From the NCBI GenBank assembly GCA_002077045.2, contig KZ111147.1:75891-102545 (forward strand): a stretch of DNA of 26,655 nucleotides, read 5' to 3'. The notes below the pieces were generated by a model. It saw only the letters and a list, made by a program, of their open reading frames with translations. It had not been told where the DNA came from and searched no databases. A program made the translations under genes and the position numbers. Positions 1 to 10,050 of the stretch are shown here, piece after piece. The stretch comes from Rachicladosporium sp. CCFEE 5018. Its lineage: Eukaryota > Ascomycota > Dothideomycetes > Cladosporiales > Cladosporiaceae. Positions within the stretch are counted from its first letter, which is position 1, and every line of letters begins with the position of its first letter.

Positions 1-1496
1 GGGCGGAGAGGTGGTGTTTGGAAGGTGGTGGTGTAGGAAAGCAGGATGCAGGTGCTGTGTACGCGTGTTGCTCTGCCAATGCTGGCTCTCCTTCCGGCTT
101 TGCAGCGATTGGTCCGTGAGCCGATGCAGCAACCGTGATCCTGTACGCTCCTTCTTCGCGCTGCGCCGCCCTGATGAGGACGTGAACGAGTGTCGGAGGA
201 GGCAGTGGAAGAGGGATGTGACCAGACTCTACACTACGTGCAAGAAGTGAAGGATGAGCAGCAAAAGTGTCTCGATTACTTGGCTGACTACCGGCGTATT
301 GACAGGGAATCACAGGAGACGGCAGCGCAGGCCCCGCTAGCGCCGACCTGACATTTTCCTATCATGTACTAATGTCCCACCAACTCAACGCTCCGATGCG
401 CAACTACGGCACGGTGATTCGTTGAAGTGGCCTTCTGAGTCTTCTGTGGCCCGGGAAGCGTCAAACAAGCTCGATCAATTGCCTGATCTACTACGCGATC
501 AGCCACTGGTGCATTGCGCAGTCTGCCAAGCTCACGGCTGTTGTGTCTCTCATGTGGCGAACGTCTATTTCGGGTAGAGTGCCATGCATGATATTGCAGG
601 GCTGGACGAGATTGTTGACGATACAAGTATTTCACACAGACTCTCGCAAGAGACTGGCAACCCTCTTATGCTGCACACGACCTTTCCCATGCCATGATAT
701 TTGTTGCCGCCGAGAATCGTGTTACCAAGATACGCTGTCTGCAGGCATCCGAGAGGCGCAGAGGGAGTGTAACTGGACTCTCAGCATCCGCCCATGACCC
801 GCGCCCAAAAACCTGAAACACGACACCTCCTCTACAAAACTGCGCCTCATCGCAATATGCATATGTGCCGCGCGCCGCCATATGTGCTCTCGCTTGCGGG
901 TTGGTCGTGAAGCTCTTGACCGAACCCATTATTGTTGCCGCTGGATGCATATCATGTATTGATGATCCCAAAGCACTGATTGCCGTTCACAAGTATACAG
1001 CAGTCCTCCACAGAGGTCTTTCACCTGTCCAGCGACGATGGCGCGGGAGACTGCCCGGTTCGTCTTGACTCTGAGGAAGCTGGGCGTGCCCTAGGGCCAT
1101 TGCATCGTTCAGCACAATCTCTGCTATCATACCGCGCATGTGCTCCGGCAGACGTTGACTTGAGTGTCTTATCGCTATCGTTGCCACGGAGCGCACCCAG
1201 CAGAATCAGCAACTCACACCCGCCCGCGACGCTCCATCGCACCTTGATCTACATTGTGAGTGTTGTGGTTACCTCGAATTTGATATGAGCACCTTGAGCC
1301 GTTGAAGAGAGAGCGGAGGCCAGCCATACTGCACCGCAACTCATCAAGCTAAGCATACCGTACGAGTACTTGAGTGTTCACACAAGCTTACGCAATAAAT
1401 GTGCCTAGTCCCCACCGGTACCTGCATTAGCTGGTCGGAATACTGTCGGAAAACAGATATAGCAACGCAAGAGTGCCGGTCTGCCAGCGATTCCAA

Positions 1497-1808
1497 TTAT
1501 TTGTAGAAGTGGTCGAATACTGACGCCCGAACATGCTGCTCGCAATCGCGTTTGTCGACAAGGCGCTTGTCTCTCAGCTTGCGAAGCGATGACTGCACGA
1601 CCATGGCACAGTACTTAGTGAGGAAGAATCCTTGCCCGTTTGGTTGCACAGTTCCGAGATCGGCTGCGATCTCCGTTGGAAGCTGGCACGTCACATATGG
1701 CTTCAACTCCGTCACGATCGTTGTACAGCATGAAACTGTCGTGTCCTTCATCGTTGGGTCACTAGATGTACAGGATCCCACGTGTAGCGTCGTCGTCATC
1801 GTTAACAT
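1497..1808 (-). CDS. Orphan hypothetical ORF, 103 residues (weak)
   Basis: The minus-strand frame starts ATG at 1808 and stops TAA at 1497-1499. I do not recognise the product. It has no signal peptide or membrane segment; the second half looks like a charged helical region containing SLRKLRDKRLVDKRDCEQH. A hand count gives about 63 percent G or C at third codon positions, a little above the local composition, which is the only positive sign of coding. No intron is needed. A plus-strand frame (1552-1818) overlaps it, and I regard that as the shadow. It may equally be a chance ORF. Confidence 0.25.
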   Translation of the reverse strand: MLTMTTTLHVGSCTSSDPTMKDTTVSCCTTIVTELKPYVTCQLPTEIAADLGTVQPNGQGFFLTKYCAMVVQSSLRKLRDKRLVDKRDCEQHVRASVFDHFYK

Positions 1809-1898
1809 GAATGTTTGAGATCCATGGCCAACGGTCCGACTTCGCCGCTAGGAGATAGTAGATCCTCCTTTCCTGTCAAATTCCCATCAGCATCCGAG

Positions 1899-1903
1899 CC
1901 AAT
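1899..1903 (+). promoter_or_regulatory. CCAAT box upstream of the GH72 gene
   Basis: The context GAGCCAATGAG fits the usual NF-Y/HAP preferred form (purine-rich 5' flank, then CCAAT with a purine after). It lies about 315 bases before the GH72 ATG at 2218. The gene for one subunit of the CCAAT-binding complex, HAP5, is the next gene downstream. That such a site is used is inference; a five-base core recurs often by chance. Confidence 0.3.
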
Positions 1904-2217
1904 GAGTGGCGCTACACAATTTTAGTGGCGGTACGCGTGTTCCAGGGTCAACGCCGCGCGCTACAACAACTCCCTTCCTGAAACGCAAACACAAGCTTCA
2001 TATCAACACCTTCTTCTTGTTTAACCCAGTTGCTTGTGGATTCTGCCCAGCCTCGCAACTTCTTCATCACACACAAGTTCTTACGCTCGTTCAGCAGGTG
2101 CACATCAATTGCGCCCTCAGCTTCTTCACATTTTGGGCCCTTGCTCAACGCTTCGCCATCCATTGCAGGCATACTTGATATCATTGTAATACATCACACG
2201 ACAGCAGCAGCATCATC

Positions 2218-3749
2218 ATGCTTACATCGGGATTCGGCGCCGCTGCGGCGGCAGTCATCGCCTCGACACTGTTCGCGAGCGGAGCTGTTGCACAGACGAC
2301 GGTAGACCCCATTGTCATCAAAGGGTCGAAGTTCTTCTACAAGACCAATGGCACACAATTGTGAGTATCGCGCAGCAGCAAGCTGAGTGGCGAAGTTGTG
2401 GCTAACTCGCGGCAGCTTCATGAGAGGTGTGGCATACCAGCAAGACTACACAGGCGGTGGCTCGATGGGCACTGGCAACAGCAGCACAACACAATACTCA
2501 GACCCCCTGGCTGATAAGTCGGCTTGCTCGCGCGACATCCCATACATGACAAGACTGAGCACGAATACCATCCGAGTGTACGCGCTCGACCCCACTGCGA
2601 ACCACGATGCTTGCATGAACGCACTCGCAGCAGCTGGCATCTACGTTGTGGCCGATCTCTCGGAGCCTCTCCAGTCGATCAACCGCGATGCACCAGAATG
2701 GAACGAGGCACTCTACACACGCTACACCGCGGTCGTGGACGCGATGGCAGGCTACTCGAACACACTTGGCTTCTTTGCTGGCAACGAAGTTTCGAACGCA
2801 CCCAACAACACTGATGCATCGGCTTTCGTCAAGGCGGCTGTGCGTGACACCAAGGCATACATCAAGCAGAAGAACTACCGGACCATCGGTGTGGGCTATG
2901 CTACCAACGATGATGCTGACATCCGTGTTAACATGGCTGACTACTTCAACTGTGGCGATGCTGCAAGCAGTATTGACTTCTGGGGTTACAACATCTATTC
3001 GTGGTGCGGTGACTCGTCATTCCACGACTCTGGCTACGATGTCCGCACTGAAGAATTCTCCACCTACTCCGTGCCAGTGTTCTTCGCCGAGTACGGCTGC
3101 AACCAGGTCCAGCCGCGCCCGTTCACTGAGGTGGGCGCGCTCTTCGGCTCCAAGATGACTGGCGTCTGGTCTGGTGGAATTGTCTACATGTACTTCCAGG
3201 AGGCCAACAACTACGGTCTTGTCTCAGAAACCCAAGCACACCAACAAGTTCTCACATCGGGCTGAACACCAGCCAGACGCCTGTACAGCAGCAATATGGC
3301 GGCTACGGTGGCACTCAGTATAACAGATAGGATCCGCCCGAAGCATCACCATCAGCATTACCAACAAGATCATCTAAACACGGGCCAACTGCACCCGGAG
3401 CACCCGACAGATCGCAAGCCGTCGAGATCGAGCATCCGAGTCAACGCAAAGGCAGGCGGACGGGATCGAGGCAGGGAACTCCTGCCGGAAACATGATGGC
3501 AGGACCAGTCATGGGACCACCGCCGTCGCCGATGTATCAGCAGACCTACCTTGGGTCGCCTCAGAAGTATTCATTCCCCCGACAGGATTTCAGCAGCCGT
3601 ACGTCGGACCGCCCCAGAATATCATGCCACCTCTGCCAGGTGTTCAGCAGCAGTATATCGGACCGTCTCAAACTTACACATCATCGCCGCCCGCTGCTCA
3701 GCAACGACGGCCTCCGAGAAAGATGGGTCGGAAGTCGTATGGTGAATGA
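2218..3749 (+). CDS. GH72 beta-1,3-glucanosyltransferase (Gas/Gel family), tail frame-broken
   Basis: GH72 enzymes cut and rejoin beta-1,3-glucan chains in the fungal cell wall. Exon 1 is 2218-2360; a 55-nt intron (2361-2415, GTGAGT..GCAG, branch CTAAC) joins it to exon 2 from 2416. The first 26 residues form a signal peptide with an Ala-Val-Ala/Gln cleavage site. FFMRGVAYQ at about residue 48 is the family start motif. Glu172 in GNEVSN is the expected acid/base and Glu273 in FFAEYGCN the expected nucleophile; the domain ends normally at YMYFQEANNYGLVS. The primary frame then stops at 3263-3265, giving 330 residues. Beyond this, coding-like sequence continues in another frame (NTSQTPVQQQYGGYGG), meets an in-frame TAG at 3328-3330, runs on to MYQQTYLGSPQKY, then shifts again near a run of five C at 3576-3580 and ends at TGA 3747-3749. 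I see no X8/CBM43 module and no GPI signal. The domain call is sure; the true 3' end is not. Confidence 0.9.
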
Positions 3750-4186
3750 GAGTACTGACTACTGAAGGCATTCGTATGAAAGCGATGCGATGGCTTCTTA
3801 GAAGCTAGATAACGATCGTTGTATAAGAATAGGCTACAATGTACAGTATTGGTCGAGAAAGACTCCCACTATCTGACCGCCCGTGAGTTGTGAGTTGTGT
3901 GTAGATGCGTGGTATCGGAAAGGTGCAAGAACTTGTTGCATCGGCACTGTGAAGCAATATGTCCTGCCCGATATCTACTGTACTAGACCTGGAACCGTGG
4001 ACGGGGTTCTGTCAGTTAGCAGCCTTAAGCATCCGGCCCGTGCGGTGCTGCAGGTTCCCGCACTTACATCTGCCAGCTCATCGACGCCAGCGAATCACTT
4101 TGCACACCATCCCAGCTCCACCCATTTCGCGCTTCACATGATAGCTTCACCTATCAACAGCCTTTCGTCATAGTAAACAAGCAATC
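3750..4186. other. Intergenic, GH72 3' end to HAP5 leader
   Basis: No coding frame is supported. The right part is the probable promoter and 5' leader of HAP5; it has pyrimidine-rich stretches such as those around 4060-4160, typical of fungal leaders, directly before the ATG at 4187. Confidence 0.5.
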
Positions 4187-5053
4187 ATGCAACAACCTCC
4201 GCCCGGCAGCTATGCGCCGCCACCGCAAGGCGCCGTGTCCACCATGCGACGATACGATGGCAAAGATGGCATGCCATTGTACGACGCCAGACAGGGCGGG
4301 CATTACGGCGCGAGCGCACTCATCGCGGCAGCACATCACGCGCCTCAACCAGAGAGCTTCCAAGGGCATTGGCAGAATGTATGTGCCTCTATCACTGAGC
4401 GTACGATCATACACTGACACACGCGACAGGTAGCGCAGGGTCTGGGATCGGGACAGTATCGCGACATCCTCAACACCTACTGGCAGCATGTCGTCAACCA
4501 GCTCGAGTACGAGACACACGACTACAAGATCCACCAACTCCCACTGGCTCGAATCAAGAAGGTCATGAAGGCAGATCCCGAAGTCAAGATGATCTCGGCC
4601 GAAGCGCCCATCATCTTCGCCAAAGCGTGCGAGACGTTCATCACTGAGCTCACAATGCGCGCCTGGATCCATGCAGAAGAAAACAAGCGAAGGACTCTAC
4701 AAAGGAGCGACATCGCAGCAGCACTAGCCAAGAGCGACATGTTCGACTTCCTCATCGACATAGTACCTCGGGAGGACGCGACACCCCAGCACAAGCGAAG
4801 ACCCGAGTACGTCGTCCCAGAGCCAGCACAGCCGGAGCAGCAGCAACCCCAGCAACAGCAGCAGCCCATGGTGCCGCATCAAGAATACGGCATGCAGCCT
4901 CCACCTCCACCTGAGCAGCAGCAGCAACCACCACAGCAGGCGTACTATCAGCAGCAGATGTATGATCCGAATATGGGTCAACAGATGTACCAGCAGATGT
5001 ACCCACCTCAGCCGCCCTCGGATCAGTCTGGCGGTGCATATGGGCCTGGGTAG
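4187..5053 (+). CDS. HAP5: HAP5 / NF-YC subunit of the CCAAT-binding complex
   Basis: This is the histone-fold subunit that pairs with HAP3 and then binds HAP2 to recognise CCAAT boxes in the nucleus. Exon 1 is 4187-4378 (64 codons); a 51-nt intron (4379-4429, GTATGT..GACAG, branch CTGAC) leads to exon 2 at 4430-5053, giving 271 residues. Residues 65-95 (GLGSGQYRDILNTYWQ onward) are the conserved region just before the histone fold that in fungi is linked to recruiting the HAP4/HapX regulatory subunit. The histone fold spans about 98-176 and includes LPLARIKKVMKADPEVKMIS and the helix-3 segment RRTLQRSDIAAALAKSDMFD. The C-terminal tail is Pro/Gln-rich, with CAG/CAA runs. The same frame stays open for 63 codons beyond the TAG stop (see findings). 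Confidence 0.97.
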
Positions 5054-6229
5054 TCTTCACCCCAGAGAGTTCCGCTAAGTCTGCTTCTTGAGGATGCTCG
5101 ACCAGCGATACACGAGGAGAGGATGCAGAAATTGGAAGCAAAAGTTCGCAACGATTGGACTGAACCAGATGTAGGTGGCATGGAGTCGTCCTCAGAATGG
5201 CGGAGAGATGTGCAAGAAGATCACTTCGACGATGCCACGATTTAGGATTTTACGAAGACAAGACACATTGGGTCGGCGTTACAGTAGTGTCGTGAAGACA
5301 CTCGCTCTACAGTCTTCAGTATATATTTTCGGTAACCTTCTTACAATGTCCCCACGACTGATGAGCTCGTGAGCTGCTGATCGTCACAGAATGAAACGAT
5401 GCATACTCCATTGATGCACAGCACGGCAATGCGCGAACGAGCGCACCACATCTACGTCCAACCTCTAGGTGTCCAGATTACAGATAACGCTGACCTTACT
5501 CCTGCGGCAGCCAAGGCTCGATTTACTGCTGTTCCAAGAGGTCATGGTCGCATAAGCATACAGGACGGTCGCCATGGTGCGCGGGTCCGGGACGGCGGAA
5601 ACAGACAAGCGTCCAAAGGCGTATCAGACTCGTAGTGCGCGCCCATATCCTTGGTCTGGTCCGAGTCTTAAGTCGCCAACAGCAAGCCAGGCGCGTGGGG
5701 GAGCAGGGTGGGGCAGCATCGATGCGGGCAGGCGAAGGTCAGCCCATATGTCCCGTCCCTATACGGCCAGGCGTCGCGCAAGTCAAATTCTGATTAGAGG
5801 ATAAATCTGTCCGTAGAGGCGCATCACGAGGTGTCCACTTTCAGGATACAGCCGAGCTCGCTCGAGCGGATTTGATCTATTTCAGCGAAGCTAGGCTTGT
5901 GCGTCGCAGTGCCACTTATGTGGCTACATCACGGCCCTAAGTTCGGAATCATCGTAGGCTTTATCAGGTCAAGATCCGAGTCCTGTGTGCCGTAAGCACG
6001 ATCATGAGCTCCGCCTTCATGGAAAATGGTGATTGCGGACACCGACTATTCGGCAGGACGAGTGGAGAGTCATGCAATGGTCAACAACAACCCAGAGCAG
6101 TAGAAGACACTCTGCAAAGTCATACCTTTGTGCAGCATGCAACTTCACACGTGGAGTCATAGAACTCTCCATACTTACAACGGAGTATGGACGGTCTGTC
6201 GAAATCAACACCACAATCCCACATCCTCC
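5054..6229. other. Intergenic between HAP5 and the RING pair
   Basis: The first 190 bases contain an open frame in phase with HAP5 (5054-5245). The rest holds only short, unrecognised frames. I found no tRNA, repeat or transposon signature. An upstream ATG at 6128 is in frame with RING copy A but is probably leader, because the paralogous copy B aligns with the start at 6230. Confidence 0.45.
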
Positions 6230-7329
6230 ATGCGTTTCTCATCCGGCCTTACGTCGCCCTTGGCACGAATCGGCAGTGTTCTCAAGGCCCTCGATATTAC
6301 ATCCATTCACGAAATCTGCGCCATTTGTCGAGACAAGATCAACGATGCTCGGTCTGCACCGTGCGGTCATGTCTTCTGCCGGACCTGCATTTGCATGCAC
6401 CTAGCAAGATTCAACGACTGTCCGCTATGCCGTAAGAGACTCTTCGAGACCAGTTTCGCACCACCCTCGGCACAGATAGACCACGCCATGAAAAGCCACA
6501 ACCCGGTACGGTCCCAGGAAGTTACGTTTGTACCGTCTGCCAGGAGACCATATACGAGGCTCGGTCGATCGCATGTGGGCACGTTTTCTGCCGGATGTGC
6601 ATCCGCACGCACCTTGCTACATCTGACGACTGTCCTGTCTGCGAGATGAGGCTATTCAGCTTTACGTCGATGCTCACGAGCATGCTGGCCTCCCACTTGA
6701 AAACAATGTGGGAAGCCTTTCTCTGGTCGATCTACTGCCCTATACTGGTTACTATCCTCATGGTACTACTCATGGCTCTCGTGATCTACACCGAACCGCT
6801 CCTCCCCGTGTACCTAGCAGTATATGGTCTCGTTGTGTCTTTCATCCACCTTACCATCGGCCTCGATAAGCTCGGGGAATGGTGCCCGATACTGCGCGAT
6901 CCCCAGCGATTCCAGCGATTCCTCGTCAAAGTCATACATACAATGCTATGGATTCTCATGGTGATGTCGATACTGTTCAACATGCTAGAACTACTCGAAC
7001 TCATCGTGAAGGCCATGCTGGTTGTGTTTGAGAACCCTGATGTTGAGGAGATCATGGAGCGTCAGATGAGTATGGTGTGCTCCTCGTACTTCTTGAGCTG
7101 GCTCATACCTCATTGGTCCGTCGCGGGCTGTGTATACTTCGGGCCGCACTGGAAGTTGTTAGAGATGCTCCCGGCGGAAGTAGCTACAGGCACAGTGGGA
7201 GTGATCGTTCCATTCGCGGAGCAAGCTGCAGTCCAGGCAGAGGAAGGTGCATTCTCAGCAGTGCTGGACGGACACGAAGACGCACACAGCGAGTTCGGTG
7301 ATTGGGAGATGGGTCCGTTCTCTGCTTGA
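6230..7329 (+). CDS. Double-RING multi-span membrane protein, copy A (frame break between RINGs)
   Basis: RING domains of this C3HC4 type bind two zincs and normally recruit E2 enzymes for ubiquitin transfer. The start at 6230 is chosen because MRFSSGLT aligns with MPFQFAYT of copy B. RING1 is at residues 30-67: CAIC, then CGHVFCRTC, then CPLC. RING2 (6529-6642) has CTVC, CGHVFCRMC and CPVC in a frame one base off, so the linker between them (about 6450-6520) carries a -1 shift. The two RINGs resemble each other closely (CGHVFCR.CI..HLA), pointing to internal duplication. After RING2 come three or four hydrophobic segments (for example LVTILMVLLMALVIY and TMLWILMVMSILFNML), then an acidic tail ending WEMGPFSA. 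Without the shift, only a 139-residue RING1 protein would be made. A candidate intron, GTAAGA at 6432 to CAG at 6517 (86 nt), would restore the frame but lacks a branch site. Confidence 0.72.
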
Positions 7330-7638
7330 CGGGATAATTCGTCTGTGGCAGGCTTCGACACACCTCCATCAGGACGGCTGCCGAATGCAGTCTGCTTTGT
7401 CGTTCGGCTGATCGAATTGATTGAGAGGACTGTGTGCAAGGTCAGCTACTTTGAGGACACTTGATCGGCGCTATTGAAGTCAACCGCTCGCAGTATGAGG
7501 ACAGGTTTCGGATCGTGCATATAGATGCAGTAGTTTCCTCAGTGATCTTTGCCGTCTTATGCTTCTACCATATAATCCACACCGCAGAGTCGTCGATCTG
7601 AAGTCCATGGAGAGCAACACCAGATGTACTCCGCAGCC
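7330..7638. other. Spacer between the two RING-membrane genes
   Basis: About 310 bases with no supported gene; it presumably holds the copy A terminator and the copy B promoter and leader. An ATG at 7624, in frame five codons before the chosen copy B start at 7639, is an alternative start. Confidence 0.4.
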
Positions 7639-8684
7639 ATGCCGTTCCAATTCGCCTACACCATGCCATCGGCACTGATCACTAATGTTCTCTTTACGCC
7701 GAAACCGCAGACAATCCACGACACTGATATCTGCGCCATCTGTAAAGACGATGTGACCAGACAAGATCCACGAGCCCTACCCTGTGGGCATATCTTCTGT
7801 CACCTGTGCATACGCTCGCACTCAGCAAGCTTCGACGACTGCCCTCTCTGCCGGAAGCACCTGTTCAGCTCTGCCTTCGCGACGCCCTCTGCACGGATCG
7901 ATAGTGTTCTTCGAATGCCGAATGCAATCGCCGCAAGGCTTGTGAAAGACCACATCTGCAGCATACGCAATGACAAGTCTACGATTCCCGGTCCGTAGCC
8001 TGCGGACATTTCTTCTGCAAGATGTGTATTCGGGCACACCTGTCTACCTTCGACACATGTCCGGTCTGCGGGATCGAGATCCTCTGCGCCACGACATTCG
8101 TCGCCACTGCGTTCGATCCCAGGACCTGGAGACGGGGAATCTCTGGCTTGCTAAATATACTGGGGGTCCGTAGAGTACTCGGTGGTCTCTTGTTCTCGAC
8201 TCTGGTCTACTTCAACTATCGTCTCGTAGTGATCATGATCTACGCTTGCATCATCACAGCAATTATCGAACGCGCCATCGGGATCAAGGAGCTCGTAGGG
8301 AATTGGCCGATTGAACTCACTTCGAGATCGTGCTACGGACTCCTACTATACTCGTCCTCATGCACCAGTGCGACGATGCCGGCGGCCGTTGTCATGTTGC
8401 GACTCGAGACACTGTTCTCGTCTGCCACTATCGCGAAAGACGGGATACCCACCCTTGGCGCCATATTGAAGGCCACTGTCGGACAGATCGCTTTCGATCA
8501 TGTCTTAGGATGGCTCATACCATTGAGCTTGACGTTGTTAGTGCTGCGATTCAGGCGGCAAGCGGTTCCGGAGGAATATCAGGTGCAACTTGAGGAGACG
8601 CCTGCGGTGCCAGCAGAGGTTGGCTGGGACGAGGATGCGCAAAGCGAGTCCAGCGCTTGGGAGTTGGACCCGTTCTCGTTGTGA
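7639..8684 (+). CDS. Double-RING multi-span membrane protein, copy B (frame break inside RING2)
   Basis: This is the tandem paralogue of the gene just upstream, same strand. RING1 (residues 32-71) is complete: CAIC, CGHIFCHLC, CPLC, followed by CRKHLF..AFATPSARID, which matches CRKRLF..SFAPPSAQID of copy A. RING2 (7957-8069) begins CSIR, with Arg (CGC, 7966-7968) where the second zinc-ligand Cys is expected. The frame then needs a -1 shift near 7975-7982 to reach CGHFFCKMC and CPVC. In the first frame the product stops at TAG 7996-7998, after 119-124 residues. The second frame runs to TGA 8682-8684 and has about four hydrophobic segments (LVVIMIYACIITAII; VLGWLIPLSLTLLVL) and a tail ending WELDPFSL like copy A. 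The membrane part is strongly diverged from copy A. It may be a decaying duplicate or two adjacent coding frames. Confidence 0.7.
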
Positions 8685-8899
8685 AGTTCGGCGATTGAGA
8701 GGGGACTCCATTGCAGTATTTCGATGGTTCGGACGCTTCTTCCAGGGTTGGTGGTCACTCCGCCAGCAGACAGTATGTAGGTGCGATCGATATGAATGTA
8801 CTTCAGCTCCCCATTGATGGCATACGCGTGGGACCTCCACGTGCTTCAATGTTAAGCGACATGTCCTCTTTCAAGCCAAGTATCAACTTCACGGTAGGT

Positions 8900-9857
8900 C
8901 TACCACGTCTCTGACGTCTCACCACTCCTCTTCTTCTTCGCAAATCCTCTCTCGCTCTCAACGACCTTGACAGGCTGGTACCTTGACTCCGCTCCAGGCG
9001 CACCACCAGCTCCACCCATGGGCCCATACGCACCCCACGCCGCCTTGAATGGCTCGTCGACAAGCTTGCCCTCGACCTCCTCCGGGCTTTCCAGTTGCGA
9101 CTCAAGCATGCTCAATTGCTTGCCCAGTGCTGCCTCGATCTTCGCCGTCTCAGCTTCCAAGTCTGCCTCAGGTCCATCTTCCATCTCCAGTGATGAATGT
9201 TGGAAGACATTCGCTTTCATACCCACGCCATAGTACTGATTCTTCTTCAGATACGCCAGCCATACTCCGACCACATGACTATCACTATCCTGAATCTGCA
9301 CCAGCCGCTTGTACGTCACCCTCTCGAAGTTCTCTTGACTCTTCTTATGCACGAAGTTGCCTCTGATGGTAGTCCAGCGCTCGATCCGCTTGGGTAAAGG
9401 GACAGGTCCTTTGGCTGGTAGGCCGAGGTAGTAGGCCGCTCGCATGGCGAAGTCGGCGTAGACTTCCAAGTTGCGCAAGCTGTAGGAGCGGAGCTGAAGA
9501 TCACAGACCGGAAGGCCATGAGTAGGTGGCCGGCGAAGAGGGGCGAGGTAGGCTGCTTGGACTGATTTCGGGAGGCGGACTGAGCGGAGGGATGAAGAAG
9601 AGTCGGCGGAGACGACAGTAGCGTTGCGGCGTTGGGAAGGCGTGACCGAGGAATCCTTGGGTGCGCTCGTCAGAGGCGAGGACGGGGACTGCGTTGCGAG
9701 ACATCGGCGACTGCAATGGGAAACGCAAGATGGCTTCGGGGGTGAGAGCTGGGGGTGTCGTATTAGCTTTTGCATTGAATGCCAATTCGGGCAGGCTACA
9801 TACTCGTAGTCTTTTGACCGAGCCGATCAACGACTCGAAATATATTGGCGTTGCCAT
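8900..9857 (-). CDS. RSM10: Mitochondrial small-subunit ribosomal protein S10 (uS10m)
   Basis: It is a component of the mitochondrial 37S ribosomal subunit. Exon 1 is 9857-9804 (18 codons, MATPIYFESLIGSVKRLR). A 55-nt intron (9803-9749, GTATGT..CCCAG, branch CTAAT) leads to exon 2 at 9748-8900, for 300 residues. The N-terminal 90 or so residues are Ser/Arg-rich with few acids, as in a mitochondrial targeting sequence. The S10 domain covers about 97-170: LPVCDLQLRSYSLRNLEVYA, GPVPLPKRIERWTTIRGNFV and HKKSQENFERVTYKRLVQI. A C-terminal extension is acidic then Gly/Ala-rich. The intron is needed because the frame opening at 9857 and the S10 frame differ. It is divergent from RPF1, with 193 bases between the start codons. 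Confidence 0.93.
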
Positions 9858-10050
9858 AGTATGGTATGCTTGTATCGTTGTCGATGATGGTAGTCACTCA
9901 CTTGCACGTTGATATCAAGCCGCTCCTTCCCTGGTGAAAGTCGCACGGCTGCTCCTCGGCTGAACCTTTCCCGCGCTCCAATAATTTGTCGATTGCAGAC
10001 GACCTCTATGCAAGAAGTACACCAGCGTATATCGACAGCAGAGGCGCATC
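9858..10050. promoter_or_regulatory. Short divergent promoter region RSM10 / RPF1
   Basis: Only 193 bases separate the two start codons, so promoter and leaders of both genes must fit here. A CCAAT core lies at 9978-9982. Both genes serve ribosome production (mitochondrial subunit, cytosolic 60S assembly), so shared control is plausible but is inferred from spacing alone. Confidence 0.5.

Larger units (their letters stand above)
1..2217. other. Left flank without a convincing gene
   Basis: I recognise no conserved protein, tRNA or repeat here apart from the weak minus-strand ORF at 1497-1808. An open plus frame at 2-250 runs in from the left edge; its last 30 or so residues (acidic, then Arg-rich, ending before a TGA at 248-250) could be the 3' end of a gene outside the window, but its first half is Trp/Cys-rich in a way typical of a wrong frame. 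The last 200-300 bases are the likely promoter and leader of the GH72 gene, with a CCAAT box at 1899-1903. Confidence 0.5.

Noticed and set aside
2..250. Open plus frame running in from the left edge, ending at TGA 248-250
   Set aside because: First half is Trp/Cys-rich, typical of an out-of-frame reading, and no family is recognisable; kept only as a possible 3' end of an outside gene.
4960..5065. Intron that would bypass the HAP5 TAG and add the downstream open frame
   Set aside because: No GT..AG pair of suitable length keeps the frame and no CTRAY branch site is present.
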